Origin: JAHHUA01 sp036635475
Lineage (GTDB): Bacteria > Bacillota > Clostridia > Oscillospirales > Ruminococcaceae
Direction: 5' to 3'
DNA: 53,170 nt
Assembly (NCBI GenBank): GCA_036635475.1
Contig: JAVWQH010000014.1
Coordinates: 1 to 53,170 of the forward strand
Of the stretch, positions 18,482 through 25,984 are shown one piece after another. A model generated the notes under the pieces. The model saw only the letters and a program-made list of their open reading frames with translations, was not told the DNA's origin and searched no databases. The translations under genes were made by a program, and so were the position numbers. Within the stretch, counting starts at the first letter, position 1, and the number at the start of each line of letters is the position of its first letter.

Positions 18482-19719
18482 GATTTCCTTGCCTCAATTC
18501 TTTTACAATTACTTAACTTTGGGGTTTTAAAACCCTTTGGAAATTTGCTGAAATCTATTTTGTTTCCTTGAATATCCATTAAAATAGCATAACCAGTAGA
18601 CATTCTCCCTTTAATGAAATATTCTTTGCCAAAATATTTCACCTTGTCAAATTTTCTAAACCCTTGAATTTTACCCGTTGGAATACATTGTTCACTTCTA
18701 ATCCCTTTTGTTTTCTGAATATCACGATACGAAACACATTTCTTCTTTAGTAATATGTTGCTTGCGAAAGTTGCACTGTTACCGCCACTTGCAATTACAA
18801 CAGCGTCCATATAGTGTTCTTTGGGCAAACCCATAGTTTGCCTGTTTTCTTTTGTAATAAACCCAAATGTTTCCTCACATTCTATTTCCTCATATTCTAA
18901 CTGTTTTAATAATTGGCATCGTATGCTATTCATTTGCGTAGAATGTTTTAGTTGTGTTTTGTTTTTCCCTGATAATTTAAGATTAAGTTTGTTATGATGC
19001 AATCTATAATGGCAATCAGAACATAGGGTGATTAAGTTTTCTTCATCATCAGAACCTCCATTACTTCTAAATATAATATGATGCACCTCAAGTTTACTAT
19101 CTTTTGATTTCCCTTTGCAGTGTCGGCAAGTAAAGTCGTCACGATTTAATACATAGGCTTTTGTATTTGCGAAACCATAATTTGTTCCTTTTTGATATCC
19201 CCATTTATTGTATTTAAGCTCTGGATTTTTTAATAAATGAGAGTCAAATGTTGCAGTTTCTAATACCAAACTTCTTATAGGTAAAATAGATTTTACAAAC
19301 CTAATTTCTTTTAAATGATTATTAATTTTACTTGTCATTGTAGGTGAAAATCTATCTTTTTTAATGGAATTTGCTCTGTTTAACCATCTCGCCTTACGAT
19401 AACGAGTTTTACGATTTCTTCTATTTCTACGATATTTTGAACGCTGTGTCATCTTATCTGTTATGTCATTCCTAATTTCAACTTCTGACATATATAACAC
19501 ACCTCCATTTTCAGCTACCGCAGCACTTCCGATATGAGAACTACCAGTATCAATCCCTAAAGTGCAAGGCTGCACATAGTTTTTGGTATCGTATAATAAT
19601 TTAATTGTGAAAGGTGTTCTTCTCTTTACCTTTGCTTTTCCTTGTTTGAGTAATAATCTTGCTACTGCATTGTTACAAGGCATTAGCGGACTGTTCTCTT
19701 TACTAAGTACATATACCAT
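18442..19719 (-). CDS. iscB: IscB RNA-guided nuclease (RuvC-HNH)
   Basis: 425 residues. Order: PLMP motif (SPLMPCNNAVARLLL, ~10-24), RuvC-I (LGIDTGSSHIG, ~54), Arg-rich bridge helix (RNRRNRKTRYRKARW, ~97-111), RuvC-II (LVLETATFD), HNH with two zinc CxxC pairs (CRHCKGK ... VHHIIFRSNGGSDDEEN ... CSDCH), and RuvC-III (EHYMDAVVIA). All catalytic residues are visible. IscB proteins are ancestral to Cas9 and use an omega RNA whose guide comes from sequence flanking the element. Paired here with tnpA. Confidence 0.95.
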   Translation of the reverse strand: MVYVLSKENSPLMPCNNAVARLLLKQGKAKVKRRTPFTIKLLYDTKNYVQPCTLGIDTGSSHIGSAAVAENGGVLYMSEVEIRNDITDKMTQRSKYRRNRRNRKTRYRKARWLNRANSIKKDRFSPTMTSKINNHLKEIRFVKSILPIRSLVLETATFDSHLLKNPELKYNKWGYQKGTNYGFANTKAYVLNRDDFTCRHCKGKSKDSKLEVHHIIFRSNGGSDDEENLITLCSDCHYRLHHNKLNLKLSGKNKTQLKHSTQMNSIRCQLLKQLEYEEIECEETFGFITKENRQTMGLPKEHYMDAVVIASGGNSATFASNILLKKKCVSYRDIQKTKGIRSEQCIPTGKIQGFRKFDKVKYFGKEYFIKGRMSTGYAILMDIQGNKIDFSKFPKGFKTPKLSNCKRIEARKSWIMSEQVIQNIA

Positions 19720-20005
19720 AATAATCCTTTCGAATAAATACTCTGCTTACGCAGGTGATGGCTATTACATTGCTGTTATCACAATGTTTTTTGCAACTTG
19801 TTCTCGACAATGATAACTAAGCTTACACACATATATCACAGGAGCTATCCCATAATTCCAACTTAAATATATGCGACAGAGCAACGGTCTGAACCAACAA
19901 CCGTAGGTGTCATAACTTAATTATCGTAGCTATAGTTTCTTATAGCTGAGTCTGGTAAAGCGACTCCTAATTTCTTAGAAGCCCCGACCCTTTAGGGTCG
20001 TGGGA
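19720..20005 (-). ncRNA. Predicted IscB omega RNA region
   Basis: The 285 nt upstream of iscB have no gene and contain several inverted repeats, ending with CGAAAGGATTATT before the ATG. In known IscB systems the omega RNA scaffold is encoded here and its 5-prime guide is copied from DNA outside the element end. The guide would then correspond to bases just above 20012, inside the recombinase gene. Position is by analogy; exact ends are unmapped. Confidence 0.65.
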
Positions 20006-20008
20006 GCT

Positions 20009-20644
20009 TCACAGTTGCGACAAACTTCCTTGTTTTATATCTTTAACACCATTTTCATCAAAATATTTTCCAAGTTCATCGGATATGTCACTATCGTTGT
20101 ATACAGATATTAGCGACACGTCAGCCCACCCTACAATGTCTTTTACAACCTCAGCAGGGATATTGGCTTGCATAAGACGAGTGACAAATAAGTGCCTTAG
20201 GCTGTGCCAGTAGAAGTTAATTCCAAGAATTTTTGAAAAAGTTATAGCCCAACTATTCATTGTGTCTGACTTTAACTTTTCCCAAGTATTGGTCTTAGAA
20301 TCTTTGTACACAAATAGCCATTCGCTATCAATGCCCAATTCTTCACGCTGTTTCATCCACAAATCTAAATAAGGTTTAAATTGTGCTATAATAACAAATT
20401 TTTTAAGCATTTTACCACGAGAGCCACGACCTTTTGTTTTCATTTCAGGTGTTCTCCATAATGAATTATAAACAATATTTTCGTCTGAAAAATAATCAGT
20501 TTTAAACCTTGCCAGCTCAGATTTTCTTGCACCGGAAGCAATGCCTAATGCAAACACTGCGGCTTGCATATACTTACCTTTACTTACAAGACAATCAAGT
20601 AAAGTGTCTACTTGCTCGTCTGTGAAAATAGTTTTTTCGCGCAC
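20009..20644 (-). CDS. Short tyrosine recombinase, catalytic domain only
   Basis: 211 residues. Catalytic residues are present: Arg I in ASGARKSELARF, HxxR in WHSLRHLFVTRL, the His/Trp position in VGWADVS and the nucleophile Tyr in ISVYNDSD. The usual N-terminal core-binding (SAM-like) domain is missing, and tRNA genes occupy the space upstream, so the gene is not merely mis-started. Its stop codon TGA (20011-20009) lies within the IscB element end, so the last residues may be altered by the insertion. A serine recombinase at the right edge is the likelier integrase; this one may resolve dimers or be a relic. Confidence 0.8.
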   Translation of the reverse strand: MREKTIFTDEQVDTLLDCLVSKGKYMQAAVFALGIASGARKSELARFKTDYFSDENIVYNSLWRTPEMKTKGRGSRGKMLKKFVIIAQFKPYLDLWMKQREELGIDSEWLFVYKDSKTNTWEKLKSDTMNSWAITFSKILGINFYWHSLRHLFVTRLMQANIPAEVVKDIVGWADVSLISVYNDSDISDELGKYFDENGVKDIKQGSLSQL

Positions 20645-20658
20645 TTTTATTATTATTT

Positions 20659-20732
20659 TGGAGCGAATAGAGAGGATTGAACTCTCACTCTCGGTTTGGA
20701 AAACCGATGTTCTACCACTAAACTACACTCGC
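20659..20732 (-). tRNA. tRNA-Gly (anticodon TCC)
   Basis: A full cloverleaf: acceptor GCGAGTG/TATTCGC, D arm with GTTTAGTGGTAGAAC, anticodon arm TCGGT-TTTCCAA-ACCGA giving TCC, T arm GAGAG-TTCAATC-CTCTC, discriminator T and encoded CCA. Encoded by the phage with the neighbouring tRNA-Met, upstream of the tyrosine recombinase. Confidence 0.93.
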
Positions 20733-20793
20733 ATAACCCCGAAGGGTTGACTTGCTTTTAAGCAGATGTCCAAGCCATAACCATAACTGCTAT

Positions 20794-20869
20794 TGGTTGC
20801 GGGTGTCGGATTTGAACCGACGACTAAAAGCGTATGAGGCTTTTCTGCTGACCGCTGCATTAACCCGCG
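20794..20869 (-). tRNA. tRNA-Met (anticodon CAT), initiator-like acceptor stem
   Basis: 76 nt including encoded CCA. Acceptor CGCGGGT pairs with ACCCGCA, leaving C1 opposite A72, the hallmark of bacterial initiator tRNA, followed by G2-C71, C3-G70 and G4-C69, which the formylase reads. T arm is GTCGG-TTCAAAT-CCGAC. The anticodon stem is AAAGC/GCTTT, lacking the three G-C pairs of normal initiators, and pair 11-24 is T-A as in elongators. It is therefore a mixed form; a lysidine-type Ile tRNA is another reading of CAT. Confidence 0.9.
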
Positions 20870-20870
20870 A

Positions 20871-20925
20871 AATAGATGGGCCACCAGCTACCAACCAGTA
20901 GGCAGCCCATTCCTTTTAAATATTT
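20871..20925. other. Hairpin between HU gene and tRNA-Met
   Basis: ATGGGC and GCCCAT form an outer stem with an inner CCAGTAGGC-rich segment. It could aid tRNA 5-prime processing or end HU transcripts, though no T-run follows. Not recognised as a tRNA. Confidence 0.35.
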
Positions 20926-21204
20926 TTACTCCGCACTCAATTTAAGTGCTTTGCCGAATTTAGCATAAGGCACTTTTTTACTTGGAATAGTGATTTTCTC
21001 TTGCGTTTTAGGGTTTACGCCAGCACGTCCTTTACGAGTTTTAACACCAAGCTCCATAAATCCAACAAGCTTAATTCCGTTGTCATCAGCCATAGTATCA
21101 ATTACAAAATCGGTGATTTCGTTCAAAATTTTTTCCGATTCAACTTTAGTGCGTCCTGTTCTTTCTGCAAATGCAGTAATAGTTTCGTTTTTATTCATAA
21201 TCAT
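20926..21204 (-). CDS. HU-family DNA-binding protein
   Basis: 92 residues, the usual HU length. N-terminal helices (ITAFAERTGRTKVESEKILN), the beta arm with GRAGVNPKTQEKITIPSKKV and the C-terminal KFGKALKLSAE are classical. AGGA lies 8 nt before the first ATG. HU bends DNA as a dimer. SPbeta carries an HU-like protein (YonN) near its polymerase gene, and the neighbourhood here is similar. It probably assists phage replication, packaging or recombination. Confidence 0.95.
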   Translation of the reverse strand: MIMNKNETITAFAERTGRTKVESEKILNEITDFVIDTMADDNGIKLVGFMELGVKTRKGRAGVNPKTQEKITIPSKKVPYAKFGKALKLSAE

Positions 21205-21242
21205 AATTTATTTCCTAGCTTTCTTTTTTTAAAATTTGTTTT

Positions 21243-22457
21243 TTAATTTAATATAATATTTTTGCTTGAAATATGACCATAAATAGGATCAAATTCAAAC
21301 AACTTTGCCATAGCTTTACTGCCCACTGTTAACAAATCAGCATAGGGGTCAGAACCAATGAAACTTGGTATAGTCAACACTTCGATATTATTATGTTTTT
21401 CCTCGCCAACAATCGTTTCATTAGATGCGTGAGTATGTCCTAAAAAAGCATAGCTATAGAATTTTCTATGCAAATTTGATAAATCCTTGATAACAGTATT
21501 AGTATTTTTACATTGATGACCGTGTTCAGCAACACATTTGAAATCAAAAATATCGACATCAAGATATCCCTTTTTTAAATCGCTTATAACAGTAATTCTT
21601 GAGTTGTCCGCAAGCAAATCAGATATGTAACTTATAATAATTTTTTCCATATCCTCAGTTGCAATTTCATTTGCTTTACTACCAAGAGGACGTAATTGCG
21701 GATGATTAGCTTGAGAAACATGGTAATATTCTAAATTGCAAAATGCTGAAAGCTGGTTTAAAAATTCAGCGAGTAGTCTTGAAATTTCGACAACACACTC
21801 AACCACCGGAATATCATTTATTTGTAAGTCTGTCATGCGTAAAATGCCCTGTATAGTATCGGCAACATTGATGATTTTCAAATTTGAGATGCGTTCTTTT
21901 GTGATAAACTCTCGTAATGACATCAAAAGTATTTCAAATCTGTGCTTGCATTCCACCCTTGAATACTGATTATTTTGGCTTATAAATGTTGCACCATAAT
22001 GTATGTCACCAATACCAAGTACCCATTGCGTGTCATTTTCACTGTATTGTAGCTGTCGTAATGATGGTGCAGGCAATCGCTTTATTGCGTTAGAAATGTT
22101 TTCGTAAAAGAGTTCAAAACGTGAATCTTGACGATTATAACGACCTGTTTCAATTTTTGTGGCTTGAAGCTTATATCGTTCTTTTTGTAAAGCATCTTTT
22201 TTTTCTTGTAATTCTTTTACATAGTTATTTTCACTCGTGTATTTAGAAAAAACCTCTTCATAAAAGCATTTTGCTTGTTGATATTTTTTCCTATAGGCTG
22301 ATTCATTCCAAAACTCATCTTCATCACGTAAGTTTTTATTTAATATTTCAGCAAGCGATGTCCAAGTCATGTCTAAAGTGCCTGCATCTTTTGCAGAGCA
22401 CAATCGCCATATATATTGTAGTTCCGTTTCAGATTGAAGCTTGTTTAAATTATCTAT
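21243..22457 (-). CDS. Calcineurin-like metallophosphoesterase, probable non-ATG start
   Basis: Metal-binding motifs appear in order: GDIHYG, NVADTIQG, QANHPQLR, EHGHQ and LGHTHAS, the pattern of calcineurin-like phosphoesterases. An N-terminal region (residues 1-100) is helical. The first canonical start is TTG 22403, but the frame stays open to 22457 and encodes natural-looking sequence there (QYIWRLCSAKDAG spans the TTG). The only upstream candidate is ATA 22457, preceded by GGGTGGTGGAG. The following gene upstream is YonK-like, so it may match SPbeta YonJ, from memory. Substrate unknown. If the TTG is used the gene is 21243-22403. Confidence 0.8.
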   Translation of the reverse strand: MDNLNKLQSETELQYIWRLCSAKDAGTLDMTWTSLAEILNKNLRDEDEFWNESAYRKKYQQAKCFYEEVFSKYTSENNYVKELQEKKDALQKERYKLQATKIETGRYNRQDSRFELFYENISNAIKRLPAPSLRQLQYSENDTQWVLGIGDIHYGATFISQNNQYSRVECKHRFEILLMSLREFITKERISNLKIINVADTIQGILRMTDLQINDIPVVECVVEISRLLAEFLNQLSAFCNLEYYHVSQANHPQLRPLGSKANEIATEDMEKIIISYISDLLADNSRITVISDLKKGYLDVDIFDFKCVAEHGHQCKNTNTVIKDLSNLHRKFYSYAFLGHTHASNETIVGEEKHNNIEVLTIPSFIGSDPYADLLTVGSKAMAKLFEFDPIYGHISSKNIILN

Positions 22458-22470
22458 TTACTCCACCACC

Positions 22471-22650
22471 CTATAGTTCTTCGCCATATGCTGCCGTTAT
22501 CTTGATTTTTTTGCCATTAAACTCTTTTATAAGTTCTGCCAACAAAACAGGATCATCCACGTCCTCAACCTCAAATTTAATAAAGCCATCTGTAAGGTCA
22601 AGAATGCCCTCAACACTAGTATTCATTTTTTTGGTTATTTTACTTGCCAT
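22471..22650 (-). CDS. YonK-like small protein
   Basis: 59 residues, with GAGGGGAAATA before ATG 22650 and stop TAG at 22473-22471. Sequence features (MASKITKKMNTSVEGILDL, and LLAELIKEFNGKKIKIT near the end) resemble the SPbeta YonK family: short, beta-hairpin plus helix, ending in EEL. Function of YonK is unknown. The downstream phosphoesterase begins 13 bp after. Family call is from remembered sequence and should be treated as probable. Confidence 0.7.
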   Translation of the reverse strand: MASKITKKMNTSVEGILDLTDGFIKFEVEDVDDPVLLAELIKEFNGKKIKITAAYGEEL

Positions 22651-22931
22651 TATTTCCCCTCAACATTTCTAATATTTATTTTTTGATTATTTGATTAACC
22701 GTGCATTGTTTAACCTGTGTTATGTATTCCATAACCAAGGAATTGAATTTCTTACGACTCTTCTGACACTCCAACGGCTAAAGCGCGTTGGGTTCTTAAT
22801 TACATAGACTTCCAAATATACTCGAAAGCATACAAGACTAATCTATTTCATTAAGACTTTTACTATCAAATTCTACAATAAGAATTTAACGATAGCGTTA
22901 GGCTCATATCTAAACCTATTCGTGTTACTGT

Positions 22932-24395
22932 TTATATTGCTATACTACTAAGATTTTTACACCCTTTTAATCTACTTACTTCTATATCATGTAGTTTCTT
23001 GAAATTATTAAATCTTTTATTACATTTATCAATATCAAAACTTTCTAAATCATTATTTATATTCATTATCAGAAAAGAAGAATATATATCTCTCTGAATT
23101 TTAATACCATTAAAATCATTCCATCTTTGCGACAATGACTTTTTATTGTACGTTCTATCAAAATGGTTAAACTGACTAGCCTTTGCTTTATAAGTATTTA
23201 TTTCAAATAACATTGTATCAAAATATTTAAGTTTTCTATCTATAATTGTCATCAACATAGCAGGAGCACGATTAGCAAGTGATTTACCGAATCGTTTCTT
23301 CTTTTTGAATTTTCTAGTCTTTTTACTAATTTCTGTTTTAGTAGAACGCCTTTGAAGTCCTGAAAAATTCATATGTTCAACATATATGTTATTCCCAAGC
23401 GATACAATATAATTTGCTAGACATTCATGCTGATATTTTCTTATATCTGCTTGTTTCCTATATAATTCTTTTAACTGATTTTGATATTTAATATAATGAT
23501 TTGATTTTTTCCAAGTTACTTTTTTATTACCTTGTTTCTTAATTGTTCCATCCTCATTAAAATTATTAGGATTTGTGGCACGTTTACTTCTATCCATTTT
23601 TCTTAGCAAAAGACGTTTCTGATTTTCTATATTCTGTACTTTATCAGCAAGTTCTAATATTTTTACATCTGATTCACTTGAAATAGCAATAGTGCTAGTT
23701 CCGATATCAATTCCAACATCACCAGATCCAATAGTGTGTTTTATCTCACCTGTTTCAGTATTCACTTTAATAGGTGGACTCCCTTTGAAAACTATTTGTA
23801 TATAGTAGTGATTTTTATTGTGAACAAATTTTCTAACAATTCTACAATATGAAATATCGTATTGTATTGCCTGATATTCATAATAATTATCACAATCAAT
23901 CAATACTGGAACACTTAATCCATTCCATAATAAACAATTGTCTTTAAATCTTATTCCAGTATTATTTGATTTTCCTTCAAGAGAATTTAATGAATCGTAT
24001 TTTTTATAATGTATTTTATCTCCATTGCTAAAAAATAATTTATCATATGACTTCCATAATGTAGTTGCTATTTTTTGAGCGGTGAAAGAATCAATGTTCT
24101 CTTTGAAGTGTTTCTGCATTTGTTTTACTTCTTTGTGAAATGAATATTCAAACATCCCATATTGCTTACGCATTTCATTTATTTGTTTCCAAATATCTTT
24201 GTCTTTTTCCTTGTTATTTGACAATAAAGATATAAGAGTACGGTATTGCTTTGTTTTAATCATTTCTTTATATCGTTTTTGTGTTACATTAACTAAAGAG
24301 TTATATATTTTTCTTCCAATTTCAAATCGTTTATCTAATATATCTTCTTGATATTGTTCTGTTTTTAGTGGAAACTGTACAATAAAATTTGATAT
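22932..24395 (-). CDS. tnpB: TnpB-like RNA-guided nuclease, possible ATA start
   Basis: RuvC residues are visible: GDVGIDIGTSTIAI (Asp), YVEHMNFSGLQ (Glu) and IQRDIYSSFLIM (Asp). The zinc-finger cysteines usual before RuvC-III are absent; ASQFNHFDRTYNKKSLSQRW stands there, as in a zinc-less subgroup. The first ATG is 24263, without a good site, but the frame is open further and encodes typical TnpB N-terminal sequence (IVQFPLKTEQYQEDILDKRF). ATA 24395 lies 9 nt after GGGAGG. A one-base frameshift in the TTTT run nearby, or a lost start, is the alternative. Confidence 0.85.
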   Translation of the reverse strand: MSNFIVQFPLKTEQYQEDILDKRFEIGRKIYNSLVNVTQKRYKEMIKTKQYRTLISLLSNNKEKDKDIWKQINEMRKQYGMFEYSFHKEVKQMQKHFKENIDSFTAQKIATTLWKSYDKLFFSNGDKIHYKKYDSLNSLEGKSNNTGIRFKDNCLLWNGLSVPVLIDCDNYYEYQAIQYDISYCRIVRKFVHNKNHYYIQIVFKGSPPIKVNTETGEIKHTIGSGDVGIDIGTSTIAISSESDVKILELADKVQNIENQKRLLLRKMDRSKRATNPNNFNEDGTIKKQGNKKVTWKKSNHYIKYQNQLKELYRKQADIRKYQHECLANYIVSLGNNIYVEHMNFSGLQRRSTKTEISKKTRKFKKKKRFGKSLANRAPAMLMTIIDRKLKYFDTMLFEINTYKAKASQFNHFDRTYNKKSLSQRWNDFNGIKIQRDIYSSFLIMNINNDLESFDIDKCNKRFNNFKKLHDIEVSRLKGCKNLSSIAI

Positions 24396-24421
24396 GAATA
24401 TTCACCTCCCTTTATATAACA

Positions 24422-24832
24422 TTATTCTCTTTTCAATACCTTTTTCTGATTTTCTACATATTGTTTTATTGTTTCACTACAAATATTTCCAGCAGTTGAA
24501 ACAAAATAACTTCTAGTCCAAAGACTAGGCGTTTTTTTAAATTGTTGAAACTCGTCTCTTAAAATTTTACTTGTATATCCTTTTATTTGTTGCATAATAT
24601 CCGATGGACTTTGTGTAGGTAGACAATTTAAGAACACATGAGAATGGTCTTTATCACATTCTATTGCTATGATTTCAATTTCTAACTCCTGACATTTTAA
24701 TTTGACCAATTCTTTAAAACGTTTTTCTACTTTAGGTATCAGAAAAATCTTTCTTCTATATCTTGGACAAAAAACAAAGTGATAATTTATCAAAGATACT
24801 GTTGTGTTTGTATGTCTATAATTATTTTCCAT
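24422..24832 (-). CDS. tnpA: IS200/IS605 transposase TnpA
   Basis: 136 residues from the ATG at 24832 (an ATG five codons upstream is also open; neither has a clear ribosome site). Typical N-terminus (HTNTTVSLINYHFVFCPRYR), HUH motif KDHSHVFLN (~63) and catalytic Tyr in SETIKQYVENQ. It is only distantly similar to the tnpA at 18080, so the two elements arrived independently. All catalytic residues are present. Confidence 0.9.
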   Translation of the reverse strand: MENNYRHTNTTVSLINYHFVFCPRYRRKIFLIPKVEKRFKELVKLKCQELEIEIIAIECDKDHSHVFLNCLPTQSPSDIMQQIKGYTSKILRDEFQQFKKTPSLWTRSYFVSTAGNICSETIKQYVENQKKVLKRE

Positions 24833-25044
24833 ATTTTTTATACACATTTTACATATTGTTTTAAGCTATCCATCCCACACCTAAAGGAGTGGGCTTTTCG
24901 CCTTTTTTTGTAAGAATCAATCCCTTTCTTAGTGAAAGTTTGGCTATTTTGTACATTGATTTCTTATTTACGAAATAGTATAATATATAATGAGATATTT
25001 TGTCTCTCTTTCCTATATTGTATATATAACTGTACAAATTTAAT

Positions 25045-25096
25045 AAAAAAAACACTCAATAACCGCATAAATAAAGGGGTTATTGAGTGTTTTTTT
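25045..25096. terminator. Strong bidirectional terminator
   Basis: Eighteen-base inverted arms (AAAACACTCAATAACC and GGTTATTGAGTGTTTT) with T-runs on both strands. It follows the zinc-ribbon gene ending at 25106 and closes the polymerase operon on the minus strand, before the TnpA-TnpB element. Confidence 0.92.
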
Positions 25097-25105
25097 ATTA
25101 AATTG

Positions 25106-25984
25106 CTATAGGGGACAAGCTACTTTTTGACGTGCTTTTCTTTTTTTCAGCCTGTCATATTCACGATATATTGTTTTTTGACAAGTGGGACATCTTTTTG
25201 ATTTAGTCGCTTTTTTGTTTGCTAAAAACATTGCTCCACAATCTTGACAGCGTTTATAAACTAAATTACTCCTATTACATTTCCTATATAAACCATAATA
25301 AGATTTTTGGTAGTTTTTGATTTCAAAACCTAAGTATCGGCACAAATACCTGATTGGAAAATTATCTTCACACCACCCATCAGTAGTTTCAGTAAAGACA
25401 CTACAATCACTAAACTTATCTAATGGAATAAAATTCTCAAAAGCCTTATGTAGGCACGGGATGACGAACATTTTGAATTCACACCAAGTTATGTCCATTT
25501 TTTGTTTTGAATAAAAATCTTTCACCTTAATTGCTTTATCCAGACTAGATTTAATGGTATTTAAAACTTCGCTTGCATTATAATTACTTGTTTCATTTAT
25601 GAAATCACAAAATATTGTTTTTGGAGTGTACAACAAGTTTATATATTCTTTTCTTGTGCAAATATTTTTTTCGCAGTAATTCACATAAATATTATTAATT
25701 TTTTGCCGGATTAAACTCACAAAATCAGTAGATGAAGTTTTACTGTTGAAACACTTATATTTTACTTCACAAAAAGGGTTTAGCAGCTGACCGATATCTG
25801 TATCCACCAAATGTTTTGGAATTTCAAACGTGATTAGCTTATCATAAATTTCAATTTCATTTTCGCTTGAATAAATTAAATCTATAAAATTATTAAAAAT
25901 TTCATCTTTATTAATTTCGCAACTCTCTTTGTAGTCGTCTAATATTTCATATAAAAATTTACCTTGTATATTATATATTTTCAC
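25106..25984 (-). CDS. Zinc-ribbon protein downstream of the phage RNA polymerase
   Basis: 292 residues from GTG 25984, with AAAGGATGCA upstream, overlapping the polymerase end by 14 bp. Most of the protein is helical and unrecognised. The C-terminus has RCQDCGAMFLANKKATKSKR followed by CPTCQ, a clear CxxC/CxxC zinc ribbon, and then a basic tail (DRLKKRKARQK). Overlap with the YonO-like gene suggests a partner, for example promoter recognition or termination, but this is inference from context only. Confidence 0.65.
   Translation of the reverse strand: MKIYNIQGKFLYEILDDYKESCEINKDEIFNNFIDLIYSSENEIEIYDKLITFEIPKHLVDTDIGQLLNPFCEVKYKCFNSKTSSTDFVSLIRQKINNIYVNYCEKNICTRKEYINLLYTPKTIFCDFINETSNYNASEVLNTIKSSLDKAIKVKDFYSKQKMDITWCEFKMFVIPCLHKAFENFIPLDKFSDCSVFTETTDGWCEDNFPIRYLCRYLGFEIKNYQKSYYGLYRKCNRSNLVYKRCQDCGAMFLANKKATKSKRCPTCQKTIYREYDRLKKRKARQKVACPL

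Larger units (their letters stand above)
18030..20012 (-). mobile_element. IS200/IS605-family element with TnpA and IscB
   Basis: The element holds tnpA and iscB on the minus strand. The end at ~20012 has a hairpin CGACCC-TTTA-GGGTCG (19985-20000), with the flank GTGAAGCTCCCACGACCC reading on the minus strand. The other end, near 18040-18066, has a related ACCCTAAAGGG hairpin. Such subterminal hairpins are what Y1 transposases recognise. The 20012 end abuts or enters the tyrosine recombinase gene. Exact ends are estimates; no target duplication is expected for this family. Confidence 0.8.
22700..24905 (-). mobile_element. IS200/IS605-family element with TnpA and TnpB
   Basis: tnpA (24422-24832) and tnpB (22932-24395) lie in the same direction. 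One end has a hairpin CCCAC...GTGGG at 24874-24893; the other side has CCAACG...CGTTGG at 22771-22791. The non-coding ~230 nt beyond tnpB would hold the right-end (omega/reRNA) scaffold, whose guide lies beyond the right end in phage DNA. It sits just upstream of the YonK-like gene, separating it from the polymerase cluster. Ends are estimates. Confidence 0.8.
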